Assembly (NCBI GenBank): GCA_905182995.1
Contig: CAJJDP010000076.1
Span: 318,356-382,355, forward strand
Direction: 5' to 3'
DNA from: Paramecium octaurelia
Lineage: Eukaryota; Ciliophora; Oligohymenophorea; Peniculida; Parameciidae
Length of the DNA stretch: 64,000 bases
A program made the position numbers and the translations under genes. This document shows positions 25,751 to 38,797 of the stretch, in pieces. How positions within the stretch are numbered: position 1 is the stretch's first letter; each line of letters opens with the position of its first letter. A model generated the notes under the pieces. The model was not told where the DNA came from. It did no database searches and saw only the letters and a program-made list of their open reading frames with translations.

Positions 25751-26910
25751 ATGAAAGTTAATAAAAGTCATTAAAACAATGTATTTTAATTGGCTGCTTA
25801 AAGCTCTGAGAGAATTTAAAAGTATATCAATTCGAATCATAACTCAAGCTTTTTAAAGAGTATAATACTGAATATTAAATAACAGGTATAAATAGTGGAA
25901 GCATACCTTTGCTTAATCCTGATTTACATGAATTTGTGGACAGGACTCATCAGAGAACTCCATTTCATTATAAGTCAGAAAGAGAGAAAGCGTAAGAAGC
26001 TTAAGATGAGTTTCTGAGAGGACATTTACAGGCAGGTCCATATATGAAACTACCTTTGAATATGAGGAATGAGATATTGGCTAAAGAAAAAATGCCTCTA
26101 AGGTTTGGTAAGAACCCCAGGACTGAGAACTAAAGATTGCAAGAACAAGTGGAGAACTCAAACTAAATAGATCACACATCAAGGGATGTGACAATGGCTT
26201 ATAGACCAAATTGGAAGCCAACTTAAAGAGAGAAATGGGTAAGTGAGAGTGATTTCAAATAAGCTGGAGGTAAGTTTACAGAGAAAACTGCATGGAAACC
26301 AATGCCGTTTCGTAATCCTGACGATAATTATATATACATTGAATAAGAGAATTCTTTGATTGAGTTTAAGAAAATGAGATCAGGAGGCTTAGGGAAGATT
26401 GGCAAGCATCCTTTTAATCCTGTAATCAAGAAGGACCCATACACTCAATACTCAACAAGCATAAGAACATTTAAACAGGATTAGGCATTCGGAATATAAA
26501 ACAAGACAGTGTTCTCTTAGAATTCTCAACTTAAAAATTACAAAAGTGCCTTAATATCTACGAAATCAATGGATCATATTATGCCATATAATCATAGCAA
26601 TAATACATAATCGATAAAGAATTTGTTTCCGAATGTAGAGAAATAATACTTGAAATCAAGTGTTTAATTGGGAGGAGAATTAAAGGAGTTCTAATTGAAG
26701 ACTCCCGATGAGGAAATTGAGGAATTTAAGAATTCCCAAAATGGGTAGCCCTCGCCTATCAGAGAATACCCACAAGGCGATGATTTTAATAACACAAACT
26801 TTGAGAAAACTAGTACTAACATGAAGAGAGTATTCTAGCGGTTTAAAGTATATGATGAGGGTGAGACAAAGCAAATAATATCAAGGTATTTTGAGAAGGG
26901 GAATTTTTGA
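25751..26910 (+). CDS. Uncharacterised Pro/Lys-rich protein, probably cytoskeletal
   Basis: A 377-residue protein with one 26-nt intron (GTATAATACTG...AACAG) near residue 37. It has no membrane segment. Short motifs are rich in Pro, aromatic and basic residues: 'EFVDRTHQRTPFHYK', 'GPYMKLPLNMRNEIL', 'TMAYRPNWKPTQREKWV', 'TAWKPMPFRNPDDN', 'GKIGKHPFNPVIKKDPY'. Such linear patterns, without helices or domains, recall axonemal microtubule-inner proteins, but I cannot name a family. The protein is soluble and basic overall with an acidic C-terminal portion ('TPDEEIEEFKN'). Start ATG is the first after the long AT-rich gap and splices cleanly in frame. Confidence 0.75.
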
Positions 26911-26945
26911 ATTTATTTATAGAATTGTATTTATATATATATATA

Positions 26946-27575
26946 TCATTCAAGTTGGATTCCTGCATGTTGAAGTGATCTAATAACTAAGTCTTCGTAT
27001 TCTTCAAGTGAAACTTGGCCATCATCATTAAGGTCAGTCATTCTCATCCATGATTTGACATCTTCTTAAGTGGGATTGTAATGGATGCCCATAGACTTGT
27101 AGGTTTCAATTAATAATTATGGAACCTAAAGGGGAGGTTAAGAATAAAAAATTACTTCATTTTCAGTGATGAATCCGGAACCATCTTAATCAAATTTACG
27201 AAAGAGTCTCCTTGCAACATCAAGACGCTCTTCGACGAATTTGGAGTATTGTCTCTTGGGTCTTTTTGGAGACTCTCCAGTAATGCCAACTAGGTATTTG
27301 ATGGCTAAGGCTTCGATGTCTTGGATTGTGATTTTGCCATCTCCATTTCTATCGAGGATTCTCAAGTAGGTGTCAATGTCTGATTTGCTTGGGTTGAATC
27401 CTTTGGACATTCCTTTGTAGGCATCAACCATCATGGGTGCCACTTCTCCTTGATCCAAGATTCCGTTTCTGTCTCGATCGTAAGATTCGAAGAGACGTCT
27501 TGCAACGTGTTTTGCTGATTCTACATCGCATATTCCTCCTAAGGGAATTTGAGAACGAAGGACTGATGAAGCCAT
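26946..27575 (-). CDS. Four-EF-hand calcium-binding protein (PCBP-25/TCBP-25-like)
   Basis: A 199-residue protein with a 30-nt intron at 27126-27155. Four EF-hand loops are readable: 'DRDRNGILDQGE', 'DRNGDGKITIQD', 'DQDGSGFITENE' and 'DLNDDGQVSLEE', each with acidic residues at 1, 3, 5 and 12 or close equivalents. The length, the spacer between hands 2 and 3 ('GITGESPKRPKRQYSKFVEE') and the N-terminal 'GGICDVESAKHVARRLFESY' resemble the ciliate ~25-kDa Ca-binding proteins of the cell cortex. It is not calmodulin or centrin: spacing differs. Loop 1 lacks a typical residue at position 5 (Asn) but should still bind. GC content is higher than its surroundings, suggesting high expression. The start is 93 bp from the divergent neighbour. 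Confidence 0.92.
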
Positions 27576-27668
27576 AGAAATTTCAAATTTATAACGATTA
27601 AAAATAAAAATGATTTTTTATTAAACCATTTCTAGGAATCATGATGTTATTTTGCAATTAAAATATTT

Positions 27669-28370
27669 ATGTACATGTGTAAGAGAGAGAGAGAAGAACT
27701 CTACAGGCCGTAATTAACCTTATATGAAAAGCGAGAACTCTGGCACACAATCCTCGAAAATAGGGGGAACGTGAGTCTGGTGGCCTAGAGAATGGGAAAA
27801 CCTTAGGAGACAATAGAGTAGGATTTATTGGAGATATTCGTGGAATGTCTACTGATAGTCAATGATCATTTGGGGTAGAGCAAGAATGAAGCAATAATAT
27901 AGAAGTTGAAGGCGGACAATGTGGTGTCGGTAATACAATTGGCATCAAGAAACAATTCCTATTACACAAGTGTGAAGAATCTCAACTTATTGTTGAACAT
28001 GATTCAATGTGCATTGTAGCAGGACGATTTGGAAAAAAATTTGAGAGATTTATAAAAATAATCTAAATTTGAATGTCTGTTTTTTGAGATCAAATGTTTA
28101 TTTTAGGATCAAATAAACGATCTATCAGATGACGAATAACCGCAAATAGTGATTGTGAATAACGATGTTCAGACCAATGGCACATTCAGAGATATGTATA
28201 TAGATTTGGATTTGCCATAGGAGGAGCAAAGCAAACAGGACAAGAGGAACACAATATCTGACAAGCAATTTCTAACGCAATTGAACAAGATAATGACAGA
28301 GAAGTAGATTCCGTATTGGGAACAGGTAGTCGTACGGTGGAATCTTATGCAAAATATATTTAATAATTGA
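27669..28370 (+). CDS. Hypothetical protein with possible N-terminal helix-turn-helix
   Basis: An intronless 233-residue frame (27669-28370). Residues ~10-55 ('LYEKRELWHTILENRGNVSL', 'AQRMGKPQETIEQDLLEIF') form helices that look like a SANT/Myb- or HTH-type unit, but no tryptophan triad is present. The rest is helical and acidic with short charged motifs ('DDLEKNLRDLQKQSKFECLF', 'NDLSDDEQPQIVIV', 'DMYIDLDLPQEEQSKQDK'). No signal peptide or membrane segment. Family not recognised. The frame uses TAA/TAG for Gln in places where Gln fits and has no TGA for 234 codons, which supports coding. Confidence 0.65.
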
Positions 28371-28405
28371 TTTCTATGCAATTAATTGTTTTACTTAATA
28401 ATAAA

Positions 28406-31400
28406 ATGAAATATTTTATAATACTCTTATTGGTTTTAATATCTGGGGCTAGTTTGTCTTGCGATTACTACTAGTCCGAAATAGATTGCATCTAAAATAG
28501 CGATTCCAAATGCAGATGGAATGAAATAACAAGTCAATGTTTGTATACGGATGGAGTCAATTTTGGATGCTCCAATTTACTCAGCTTCCAAACTTGCATA
28601 GCCTAAACCTATTATCCAGATGGAACAATGGCAGAATGTAATTGAAAATTGATGAAAACCATAGGCATTTTTAGCGGATACTGTCGTAAGGTGACCACCT
28701 TATTAAGCAATTGTTCGAAGAATCTCTCCCGGGCAGCTTGTTTGGCAGTCCAAGACGACTATTGTTTTTGGAATGATAGTTGTTAAACCATTTCCGAATC
28801 GGAAGCCAACAGTATAGCTTGGAGCGCATCGGATTCAATTCAGTTGGTGAGTGTGAAGATTTGTCGTTTGATAACGGCATCGGCAGGTAATGAGTAAGAA
28901 TAACGAGTTAAGTTGTTCATCAATCCGGAGCCCATTTGGTTTTAACCACCCTTTATAAGACGTACATATTGAGTAATCAGGCGAACACATATAAAGAATT
29001 GATGTTGATTCCCGGTTGCGTAAAGCCTCCTGAAATGGTCTACTAGTATTTGGGGTGTTCTTCAGCAGGTTTAAACAAGTTAGGATGTATAAAAATATCA
29101 ACTGAGAGTTGCATCTTTGCGGATGGGAAATGTTAATAAGTTAAATCTACTGGATATCTTAAATGCTCGGATGCTTTGAATTAGTTGGCATGTCTCTCAG
29201 TGACTAATTTCTCAGAGACCTGCTATTGGTCTGCAGGATAATGCTCATACAAGTCAGTCAAAGCCAGTGATGATTGCTCTTTTGATATGTAAGTATCTCC
29301 AAGTGTTTGTGCAAATGTATCTAGTATTGCCTGTTTTTTCGATTCATAAACAAAGAAGTGTAACTCAATGTGCAAATCACAAAGCAACATGAAAACGGAG
29401 ACCAGTTGTCGACAAAGTTCTTCTGGCTGTTACTGGAGTGACGATAATGGGTGTCTATTTGATGACAATGAAGAATGTGGGAAGTTGGGACAGAACAAAT
29501 TGTCATGTAATATGGCTATTTAAAATTGCTAATTTATTGATGGATAATGTTTAAAAATCAAGTCACTGGATCAACTGAAATGTACTAGTGGTTTAAATGA
29601 AATAAGTTGTTTGAATTTAAAAAATCCAAGTTAAGTTTGCTATTACAATGGATCGTAATGTAAAATCTTTTAAGTGACTCCTGAAACCATGTGTGCAGAT
29701 CTTACATCTCATAATCCCAATGCTTGTCGTAAGGTGACTACTGAAGCCTGTTATTGGAGTGATGGCAAATGCAAAACTACTGATGGAGCCTTGGCTTGTG
29801 AACAAGAGGGACTCAATAGATTGGGTTGTTTGAATAGCACAATGTCATCTTGTAAATGGAATGAATTCTCTGGTATGTGCATGTCAATTAAAATCCAGAG
29901 AACAGATGAGTGTTCTACTCTAAAACTAGTTAATGCTGTTGCTTGTAGGATGGTAAATCATATCATCAATCTCTAACCACAATTATGTAAATATAATTCA
30001 GATTCCAACAATTGTGAGACTTTTGTTATGAGTAACAGCATCCGTTGTGACACTAGTGGAATGAACCAAAAGGGTTGTTCTAGTGTCACCAACTCATCAT
30101 TAAGTTGCCGATGGTTGTCCAATCAATGTGCCACTGTTGAAAGTCTAGGTGGTGCTGTTACATGTTCCTCACTATAAAGTGTTACGTCCAAAACCTGTGC
30201 AATGGTTCAATAAGTAGTTGAAAAATGCAGATACGATTCAAATGTTTAAAGTTGCTCTGCCTCAGTCGATCCCAGCACTTCATGTACTGCTTCTGGTCTA
30301 AATCCATATGCATGTGCCTACTTAAAACAGTCCTGTTACTTTGATACAGTGAATTAACAATGTACTACTGCTACTGATTTCACCAATATCAAATGCGACA
30401 CAAATTTCCCATCCAAATCAACTTGTCTGTCCATCTCATTATAGGGATAATATTGTATATGGAACTCAATTGATTCCATCTGTTAATTATAAACATTTCC
30501 AGTCTCCAATGAATGCTCACAATACAAAAACGTTAACAAATTGTTTTGCCTAGCTTATGAAATCAGTCAGTCCAAATGGGTAGGCGATTCAAATTACTGC
30601 ACTTACAATGGTACTACTAAACAATGTTCACTCTATACGAGTGCTAATGACTGGGCTGATTGCGGGAGTACTTTAGATATCAATTTGCATGCTTGCATTA
30701 AGTTTTCAAACAAATCTATAAATTGCTATTTCAACACCACGTCCTTAAAGTGTTAATAAATAACTGCGCCAAATGATCCATTACTAAGCTAATTATTATG
30801 CAAATAATGCGGTAAGAATTTATGTTCAAGCATATCTACATCTGGGTAGTATTGTCTATGGGTTTCCTCTGCATAAGATATCAAATGCAAATTGCTTACC
30901 ACTGGATCTGAATGCAGCAGTTATTTGAATGAATTAGTCAATTCGAACACCTGTGCTAGTACTAAATCAGTCTCAAGTTGTAGATTCGATCCAAACACTA
31001 AGAATTGTGTGGTAATTAACAATGCAGTCAATAATTTATCTTGCGATGCAAGTGGACTGAATGAATAGGCTTGCATCTCCAATACAACTGGAGCATGCTA
31101 TTTTGATAAATAAGCCTTTAAATGTTCATAAGTAACAAATGACACTGCAAAAAGAATTGGATGCAAAGATTCAGTAAATTAATTAGGATGTTTGGCTGCA
31201 TAAAAAGAAGCTTGTTATTGGGACTAACCCAATAAAAAATGCTAGAATGTGACTGACATTACATATGATACAGTCACCTGTGCTTCTCTGAATACTCAAT
31301 AATACAACGCTATAGTCTGTGCTATGGTCACTACGTCAAATGAAATGTGTGAATACAATTCTGGTACCTTCCATTGTGATTCAATTTAAATGAATTCAAG

Positions 31401-34400
31401 TTGTAAAGTAGGTTAGAATCAAGCAGCTTGCGAATTGAATTCCAGTTGTGACACATTCAATACTCATGAATACTTGTGCTAATCAAAACCATCACCACCA
31501 TAAAATGATTGTAATAACAAGAATTCAGATGCTTCTTGCATAGGAGTAAATACATCTACTTGTGGTTGGTTCAATAATACTTGTGTAAGTGTAAAGGTAG
31601 ATGAGAATTCATAATGTAATTAATTTAACATTGCATCAGGAGGTAAGTTCAATTAAATGATTTGTTCTTAGATCTAGTCATCAAGTTGTGGTTATGATAA
31701 TACAAATAAAGTATGCATCACTATCACAACTGGTAATAACCCTTGCAATATGCCTGGATTAAATTTGTTAGCTTGTGTCTAGAAAACAAAAGGATCTTAC
31801 TGCGCATACAGATAGAATTCATGCTAAATCATAACTGACATTTCAATGGTAAATGGAGACTTTGAGTATTTGAATGAAGATGCCTGCGTAAATGTGTAAA
31901 AGGTGGCATGTTAATTCGACAAATAAACTTAATAATGCAGTGAAATATCTGAGAGCACTCTAATGAATTTCAGTTGTTCTAGTTATTCAGACTCAAGCAA
32001 GAAAACAGTGAATAGTAAAACATGCAAATATGCTAATTCTGATTCGTCGTGTGTCTATGATGCAGTCAATCATATTTGTAAGGTTGAAACTACACCTCTA
32101 ACACAATGTAATTCAAACTCTAGTATAAATTCTGTCTATTGTTTGACTTATGTTACTTCACAAACCTGTGAATTCTCATCTTACACTTGTAGTGTAATCA
32201 CCTCAACAGACTTCCCATGTCCAAGTGCAGTGTCATTTAAATAATGTGTTAATAGCAGAGTAGTTGCATGCAAATGGTAGAATAATGAATGTGTATACAT
32301 AACACCAAACGATGATTGTTCAACATTAACCAATGTGAATTCATATGCTTGTATGCAAAACAATTATCAGAGTCAATCATGTTAATTTTAGGACAATGGA
32401 TTATCATCTCAATGTGTGATACCTGCCAATACAATGCAACCATGTGATGGCCTTAACTAAATTGCTTGTATTAATAACACAGCGAATTCATGTTATTATT
32501 ATTAAATTTGTATTGACATAACTACCTCTCCTTATGATGCTCAATGCACAAGTGAATATGCATTTACATAATCTGCATGTGTTCGAATCCAAACTCCAAA
32601 ATAGTTGTGTCAATGGAATAGTGGATCTTGCACATCCATTACCACTCAATCAACGGACCTATGTAATACATATGCTTCAAACGTGTATTCTCCATAAGTA
32701 TGTGCTTCCATATTGACTGAACCTTGTTATTGGAATAATGGATGTGTCACTGGCAATGCACCAAATTGCAATTCAATGGGAGCCAACCAAAAGGCTTGCG
32801 CAGGAGCACTCTCAGGCAATTGCATCTTTACAAACAACCTATGTCTTGATGTTTTGACAAATGATGTTACATCCTCTAAATGCAGTGATCCATCGAATCA
32901 GAACGGGTGTCTAAAATTATATAATGGATAATCTTGTCAATGGGCTAGCAATGCTTGCTCCTCAATCACTGTAAGCAACAACTGTTTGACCTATTCTTAA
33001 GTAAATCCTGGTGTTTGTTCACAGACCACTGATGTTCCCTGTACTTGGAATGCCAATTCCTGTCAAGCAGTAACAGTTGCTTCAGCTAATTGCGACAAAG
33101 GAATGAATATGTTAGCATGTGTTGCATACACGACAGCCTATTGTTATTACCAAAATGGAATGTGCATGCGAGTGACCAATTATTCTAATTTAGATTGTAC
33201 AAGCAACTTAAATGAGAATGCATGCAAAGCACATACTACGAAATGTTGTCAATGGGCATCTAATAAGTGCGTAGGATCCAGTTATCAAAGTACTTGTAAT
33301 GGCATGGCTAATTACTCAAAATATTGTTGTCTCTAACAAGTTGGAGATTATTGTACTTACTCTACTACTTGTACAACTTTATCCTCCCAAAATTCAAGAT
33401 GCCAAGAAGCAATCAATAAGACAGCTTGCTTATGGATATTACAACCCTGTAGTTGGGATTCAACCAATTTGTTGTGTTCTCCAGTATCTAAGTCTCAAGG
33501 ATGTGAAGAAAATCTGAATGCTGCAGGTTGTGTTACTTAAGATGACTTTTGTATGTACGATGAAACTAATTTAAAATGCATCCCAGGTTAGATTACATCT
33601 TGTAGTGCCTTGAAGTACTCATCCTTATCCTAGACCTATTGTGTTACTGTTACAGATGTTGGTTGTGCTGAAAGTAACAATCATTATGGATGTACATTAA
33701 CAGGGACCAATTCATAATGCTAAAATAAAATGAATAAAATTGGATGTCTCAACAATATCAATAGTTGTTATTGGGATTCAAATGAGTAGACTTGCAAAAA
33801 TATGGACACTAAAAATCTACCTCTAAATTGTCCAGGAACAGGACAAAATGAAGTCAGTAGAGGATACTGCGCTAATTTTACTGGGTGTAAATTAGATACC
33901 ACTAATCAATGTGTGCCTATTGATGATAGCAATACTTCATGTGATTAAATGAATTCAATCAGTGCCAAAAATAATGTATTTTGTCAAAAATCAACACTCA
34001 CAGATCCTTGTCAATACAAACCAGTTGAATAAAAATGCAGTAGCACTATCACAGGAAGTGTCTGTAATGACTTTGTTAATGTGATTGGATGTAAATATAT
34101 CGAAAATAATTGCATATGGAATAATGCTTCATGTATAGGTGTAGCTCCAGGCTCAATATTCAGGAGTTGTCCAGAAATAACATCAAAATACACTTGTCTG
34201 CATAATGTTTCTACTGCTTGCAAATGGGATTCCACAAATCATCAGTGTTTGACTTATACTGGGGATATGAAACCTTGTTCTGCCTATGTGGATACTCCCA
34301 TATCTCCAGGAATTTGTTACTTCTTTTCAACAGATTATTGTGCGCATAATGGATCCTCATGTTATCTTGAAACTGAATAATCTGTATGCACCTAATCATT

Positions 34401-36819
34401 CAGTCCTCTGGGTTGCTAGAAAAATACATCATTAAATTGTTATTGGAATATTCAACTTGGAAAGTGTCTCTAATTGGCTGATGAGACTTTGGCCAAAGAC
34501 ATGACTTGTCCATTGTTCAAGTACTCTTAAAAAAGATTCTGTGTTGCTCCGATCAACGAAGGATAAATTTGCCATTGGACCAACAATTAATGCAGAAGTG
34601 CTGACACTTATGAAGTCAGTTGTACTTCTGAATTATCATTATATGGATGTTTGGCAGTAGCAAAGGAAAATGAGAAATGTATATACAAAGATAGTTAATG
34701 CCAATATATTGATACTTCAACTATTTCTTGTTCAGATCATCTCAACGTCTACGGTTGTGTAAATGTAATTAAAGAAGGACAGTTTTGTAAATGGTTGGGT
34801 CAGTAATGCAGCTAACTAGATGATACTGATTATCAATTTGCAATAGATTATCACATCTTAATTAATCAACATGTCTGCAGAAGAGCATATACAATAAAAG
34901 ATGGTCTAGTATAGAATTTGGAGAATGTTTCTGTCAAATATGATAGCACTAACTTTATATGTGTGTATGCAGATAATGAAACTGATTTATGCAGCACTCC
35001 AGGATTGAATTATTTTGGTTGTTTGAAGACCAAGGCAGACAGATGTGATTGGGTTAGTAACAAATGTGTAAGTTACAGTAACACCAATGAATACTCGACT
35101 TGTGAAGAGTATCAAACAGTATCACCTAGAGTATGTTCCTAAATTAGTTCTAAGAATCTTAAATGCTACCATGATAGTTCAACCCTATCTTGTAAAACCT
35201 TTGTTGAAACAACTTTGGTGTTCTAAAATTTTGTGAGTACCTTAAATGGTTTGAATAGATTAGCTTGTCTAAGTATCACATAATAGCCAACCATATGGTT
35301 GAATGAAGAATGTTAGTACAATACAATAATAAGTGGAGTTACTTAATGCAACGAATTAAAGAATGTTAATTAAGTTTCTTGTTCATTAATTGATGTGGAT
35401 GATGTAGTATGCAAATATTTATCAGATGGCTAATGCACAACTCTCTTTGATTCTAAAATTGACACTTGCAAAACAACAGGACTCAATAGATTAGGATGTA
35501 TTTTAGTGGAAAATGAAAAGTGTCAGTTTGTGGATTACAAATGCTAGTATTATGATGGGAGTATTACAGTGTGTAACAATTTAGTGAATGTGAATCAAAA
35601 TGTATGCAAGGCCTTGAATACCTAAGGATGCAAGTTCAGTTATCTCTCCAGAGGTTGCATCGATGTATATTCGAATGATACATGCGATGCTCCAGGCATT
35701 AACCAAATAGGTTGCACTCAATTGTAAAATTGTAAGTATATCAATTCTGAATGCATCTGCTCAGGACTGGTTTCAGTGTATGAAATTATCGATTGTACAC
35801 TTTACACAAGGGATAAATGCACTGCTTCTTAATGCATTTATGATTTGCAATAGAGTAAATGCAGGAACAGGGTTTGCAATGACATCTCTTTAGATCTGTG
35901 TGACTCCACCAAGATTAATCAATATTAATGCTTTAAGAATAAGTCTCAATGTCAACCTGCAAGTAAATGCTCTGATTTATTCAATGTAACTGATTGTACT
36001 AAATTTAAAATCAATAATAAGAAGTGCAATATCGACATCTACAATAATAATCACTGTATTGATTAAAGTTGTACCCACTTCACTTAAGACCAATGCGGTG
36101 GCAATTGCATGTGGTCCTATTATGAATGCCAACTTAAACTCTGTAAGTATTTGAAGAAGGATGAATGCACTGGTTATTTCAATAATGAGCAATGTATTTG
36201 GCATGATAATTTATGCGTTGGTGTGACTTCATGCGAAGAGTTCATTCAATATGTTAATACAGATACTTAAGAGACATCTTGTAATCAGCAATCAATTGCT
36301 GGAAAATAATGTTATTGGTTATAGATTTAATCTTTCAGTAATAAATATTCTTGTATTTCCTAATTGTGCTTACAATATGGTTCAAGTGCCAACAATTGCA
36401 ATGGAGCTGAAATCCAATCCCAATTGTGTGTCTTGCTTCCTAACAATCAATGTACAGCATGTAATGAAATCACTGATGCTTGTACTTGCATGAATATGGG
36501 AAATTATTGCTATTACAATTCGAGCAGTGGATGTCTATCAAATCTATGCTCAAACATGGATCAAACCCAATGTGAATTAGCTAGCGACAGATGTGTGTAT
36601 GTTGATTCGCAATGCAAATAAATTTGTACTAAATTGCAGATGGAATAATGCAAGTAAAGAAGCACTGATTGCCATTGGAATTCAAATACTTTGATGTGTG
36701 AAGAGGGAATAGAAACAGAAATTTCTATCAATACTCTTTCGGATGTAATCGAGGTAGAGACCAGCCAATATTCATCGTTGATAACAGTTGCATCCATAAT
36801 TGCATTGTTCTATAATTGA
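28406..36819 (+). CDS. Giant cysteine-rich surface-antigen-like protein
   Basis: A 2,786-residue secreted protein from an 8.4-kb gene with two introns near the 5' end (28638-28664, 27 nt; 28887-28912, 26 nt). It begins with a clear signal peptide ('MKYFIILLLVLISGASLSCD'). Hundreds of cysteines recur with a C-x-W or Y-x-W tag about every 30-60 residues, as in 'SDSKCRWNEITSQC', 'ACYWSDGKCKT', 'SSCKWNEFSGMC', 'PCYWNNGCVTG': this is the Paramecium surface antigen (PSA) repeat. The C-terminus is hydrophobic ('TSQYSSLITVASIIALFYN') directly at the stop, as for a GPI-anchor signal. Immobilisation antigens coat cell and cilia this way. Length matches or slightly exceeds known i-antigens. I saw no obvious identical central tandem repeats. 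Whether it is a serotype gene or a constitutive PSA protein is unknown. Confidence 0.92.
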
Positions 36820-36850
36820 TATTATTATATATATAACAATTTAGAATGTA

Positions 36851-38797
36851 TCATAAAATCAAATTATATTTAATTTTCTGCGCGTTCTCCAACTCAGTCA
36901 CCAACAACTCATTATTACATTTCAAGATGATGGATTCATTATTGTGATTACTTACATAGGATAACAATTTCGACCCTGAAACATAGATTAGCTTAACTTC
37001 ATCAGGTGTGATTTTATAGATTTCTTCGTCATTGGATAAAACATAAAAATAATTGCTGCCCTCCTATAAGACACGTTAGATCCTTTGTATTTCTTGTTTC
37101 TGCTGCAACTGGATGATGTTGACGTTGTCCTTGTTGATGCTCACCCATTTAATGCCATAAAAACTATGGATTATACCATTCATCTTGGATTCCCCTGGAG
37201 TTGATTGTCCGAAATGAGTGAATAGGATTCTTTGATCAGTCTATTTAAGAAAGTTGATTCTTTCCAGGTCCTCCAGAGGCAAACTGTTTCTAAATGTTAG
37301 TAACTACTGATTCAGAATACTGAATTCAAAGATGTGTTGCATTTCGTAAGTGCTGTTGTAGATCTCGATTATTTTTAATTTGTAAGTGCTTGTGATAATG
37401 AAACGATTGTTCCAAATATTTTAGATATTTACAATTGAGTAATCCAACATGAATCCACAACTAATCTTATTTTTACTCTTACCATATAACAGATAACTCT
37501 ATATGGTAGGCTATTCATTATTATTTTGGTTATTGTTTTGGTAGGTCTGAGTTCGAAAGTCGATCAATTGCAGAAATGTTTTTTGAAGGGTTTCGGTCTA
37601 CAGAATGTAATTGTTATTTGGTTCCTTATCCTGATATTGCACTTTCTATTCATAGATTGCTATTCCAGCGTAGTAGGGACAATACTTGATTCTCTCGTGT
37701 AGCTTATTGAATTCGTATCTGTTTATGATCTCAAACTGTTGATTGTAGACAGTCAAATAGCATTTTGATTGCTGCTGAGAATAAATGACCAATTAATCAT
37801 TCACGTATTCGTAGTAAAGGATTTTGTCCTAGAATTTGATCTTAGTGATTTAATTCTTTTGATTCTAAACTAATTTATAATATTTGACTTCATCATTGCA
37901 GAAACTGAATAAATATGAATCATTACTGAAATAATACTGCCCCTCAAATATTGAACTACAGTAATTCATCAATCTCAATTGCAAACCGTTAAGATATTGT
38001 TCTTCTGAGGTTGTGTTCTCAATTTCTGATATCAATATGGACAACACTTACTGTTTTGTAACGACGAGCAATCTGTTTCTGCATTTGTTGATGCTCACAA
38101 CATCCGCACACTAGATCGACTTGTAATAGTGTTTAACATGTTCTAGATTGCGAATCAGCACGAAATGAAGTGTGCTCTAATCTTAGAAGCAATTTAAACG
38201 ATAGGGTTGGAAACTGATGCTGACATCAAATTGAATGCATTGTTATGAGAAGAATTCGTAATTCTGCACTAGTTTTGTGTTGAAGATTGAAAATTGATCA
38301 TTGGCAATGGAAAACAGTCCTATAACATTATAATCATTCAGAGCATAAATGGAATGCACTTCCTGCTCCAATTAGATGATTTCTTGTATTTGCTTATCTT
38401 CGGATAAGAAAATGACGCTGCTATGAATATGCAAGATGATAGAGCGAGATAAAGCACAAGTGTCAATGTAATCGATGGGAATGAGATCTGCGAATTTGCA
38501 TTCCCATTGGAGTTTCTTGGCCTTGTAGAATTACACTGTGTTGTTATTAGTGATGACAAGCGACTTGCCATTTTGAATCGAGGCACTCTGAACCTCTTGC
38601 TAATACTCAATGGTCTTATCATTGAGCTCCATCAAATATCGATGGTTAAAGAGAAAGCATTGCTAATTGATCCTCTGGATGTTGCCATTTAGGAATTTGA
38701 ATTTGGCCTCAAGGGTCAGTTCGTCAGCAGACTTGAGAAGTGTCACATTCTCTTAGGAGACAATAGTGAGATCATCATTTTATTTAACAATTATCAT
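36851..38797 (-). CDS. Large uncharacterised protein, beta-propeller-like
   Basis: An intronless 648-residue frame. It is made of alternating short strands with many Ile/Tyr/Phe pairs every 10-15 residues ('SLVITNNNTVQFYKAKKLQW', 'QLVIYSQQQSKCYLTVYNQQ', 'RFIITSTYKLKIIEIYNSTY', 'NYFYVLSNDEEIYKITPDE'), the texture of a degenerate WD/beta-propeller. No WD dipeptides or domain motifs stand out and no membrane segment is visible. The first ATG (38795-38797) overlaps the TGA of the upstream CLEC16A homologue by one 'ATGA', so a later Met (for example 'MELNDKTIE', about residue 57) may be the real start, or the two could be linked. GC content is relatively high, like its neighbour. Confidence 0.7.

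Noticed and set aside
28406-36819. Tandem-repeat or toxin-like interpretation of the Cys-rich protein
   Set aside because: The C-x-W periodicity, signal peptide and GPI-like tail fit Paramecium surface antigens; no exact tandem repeats were noticed.
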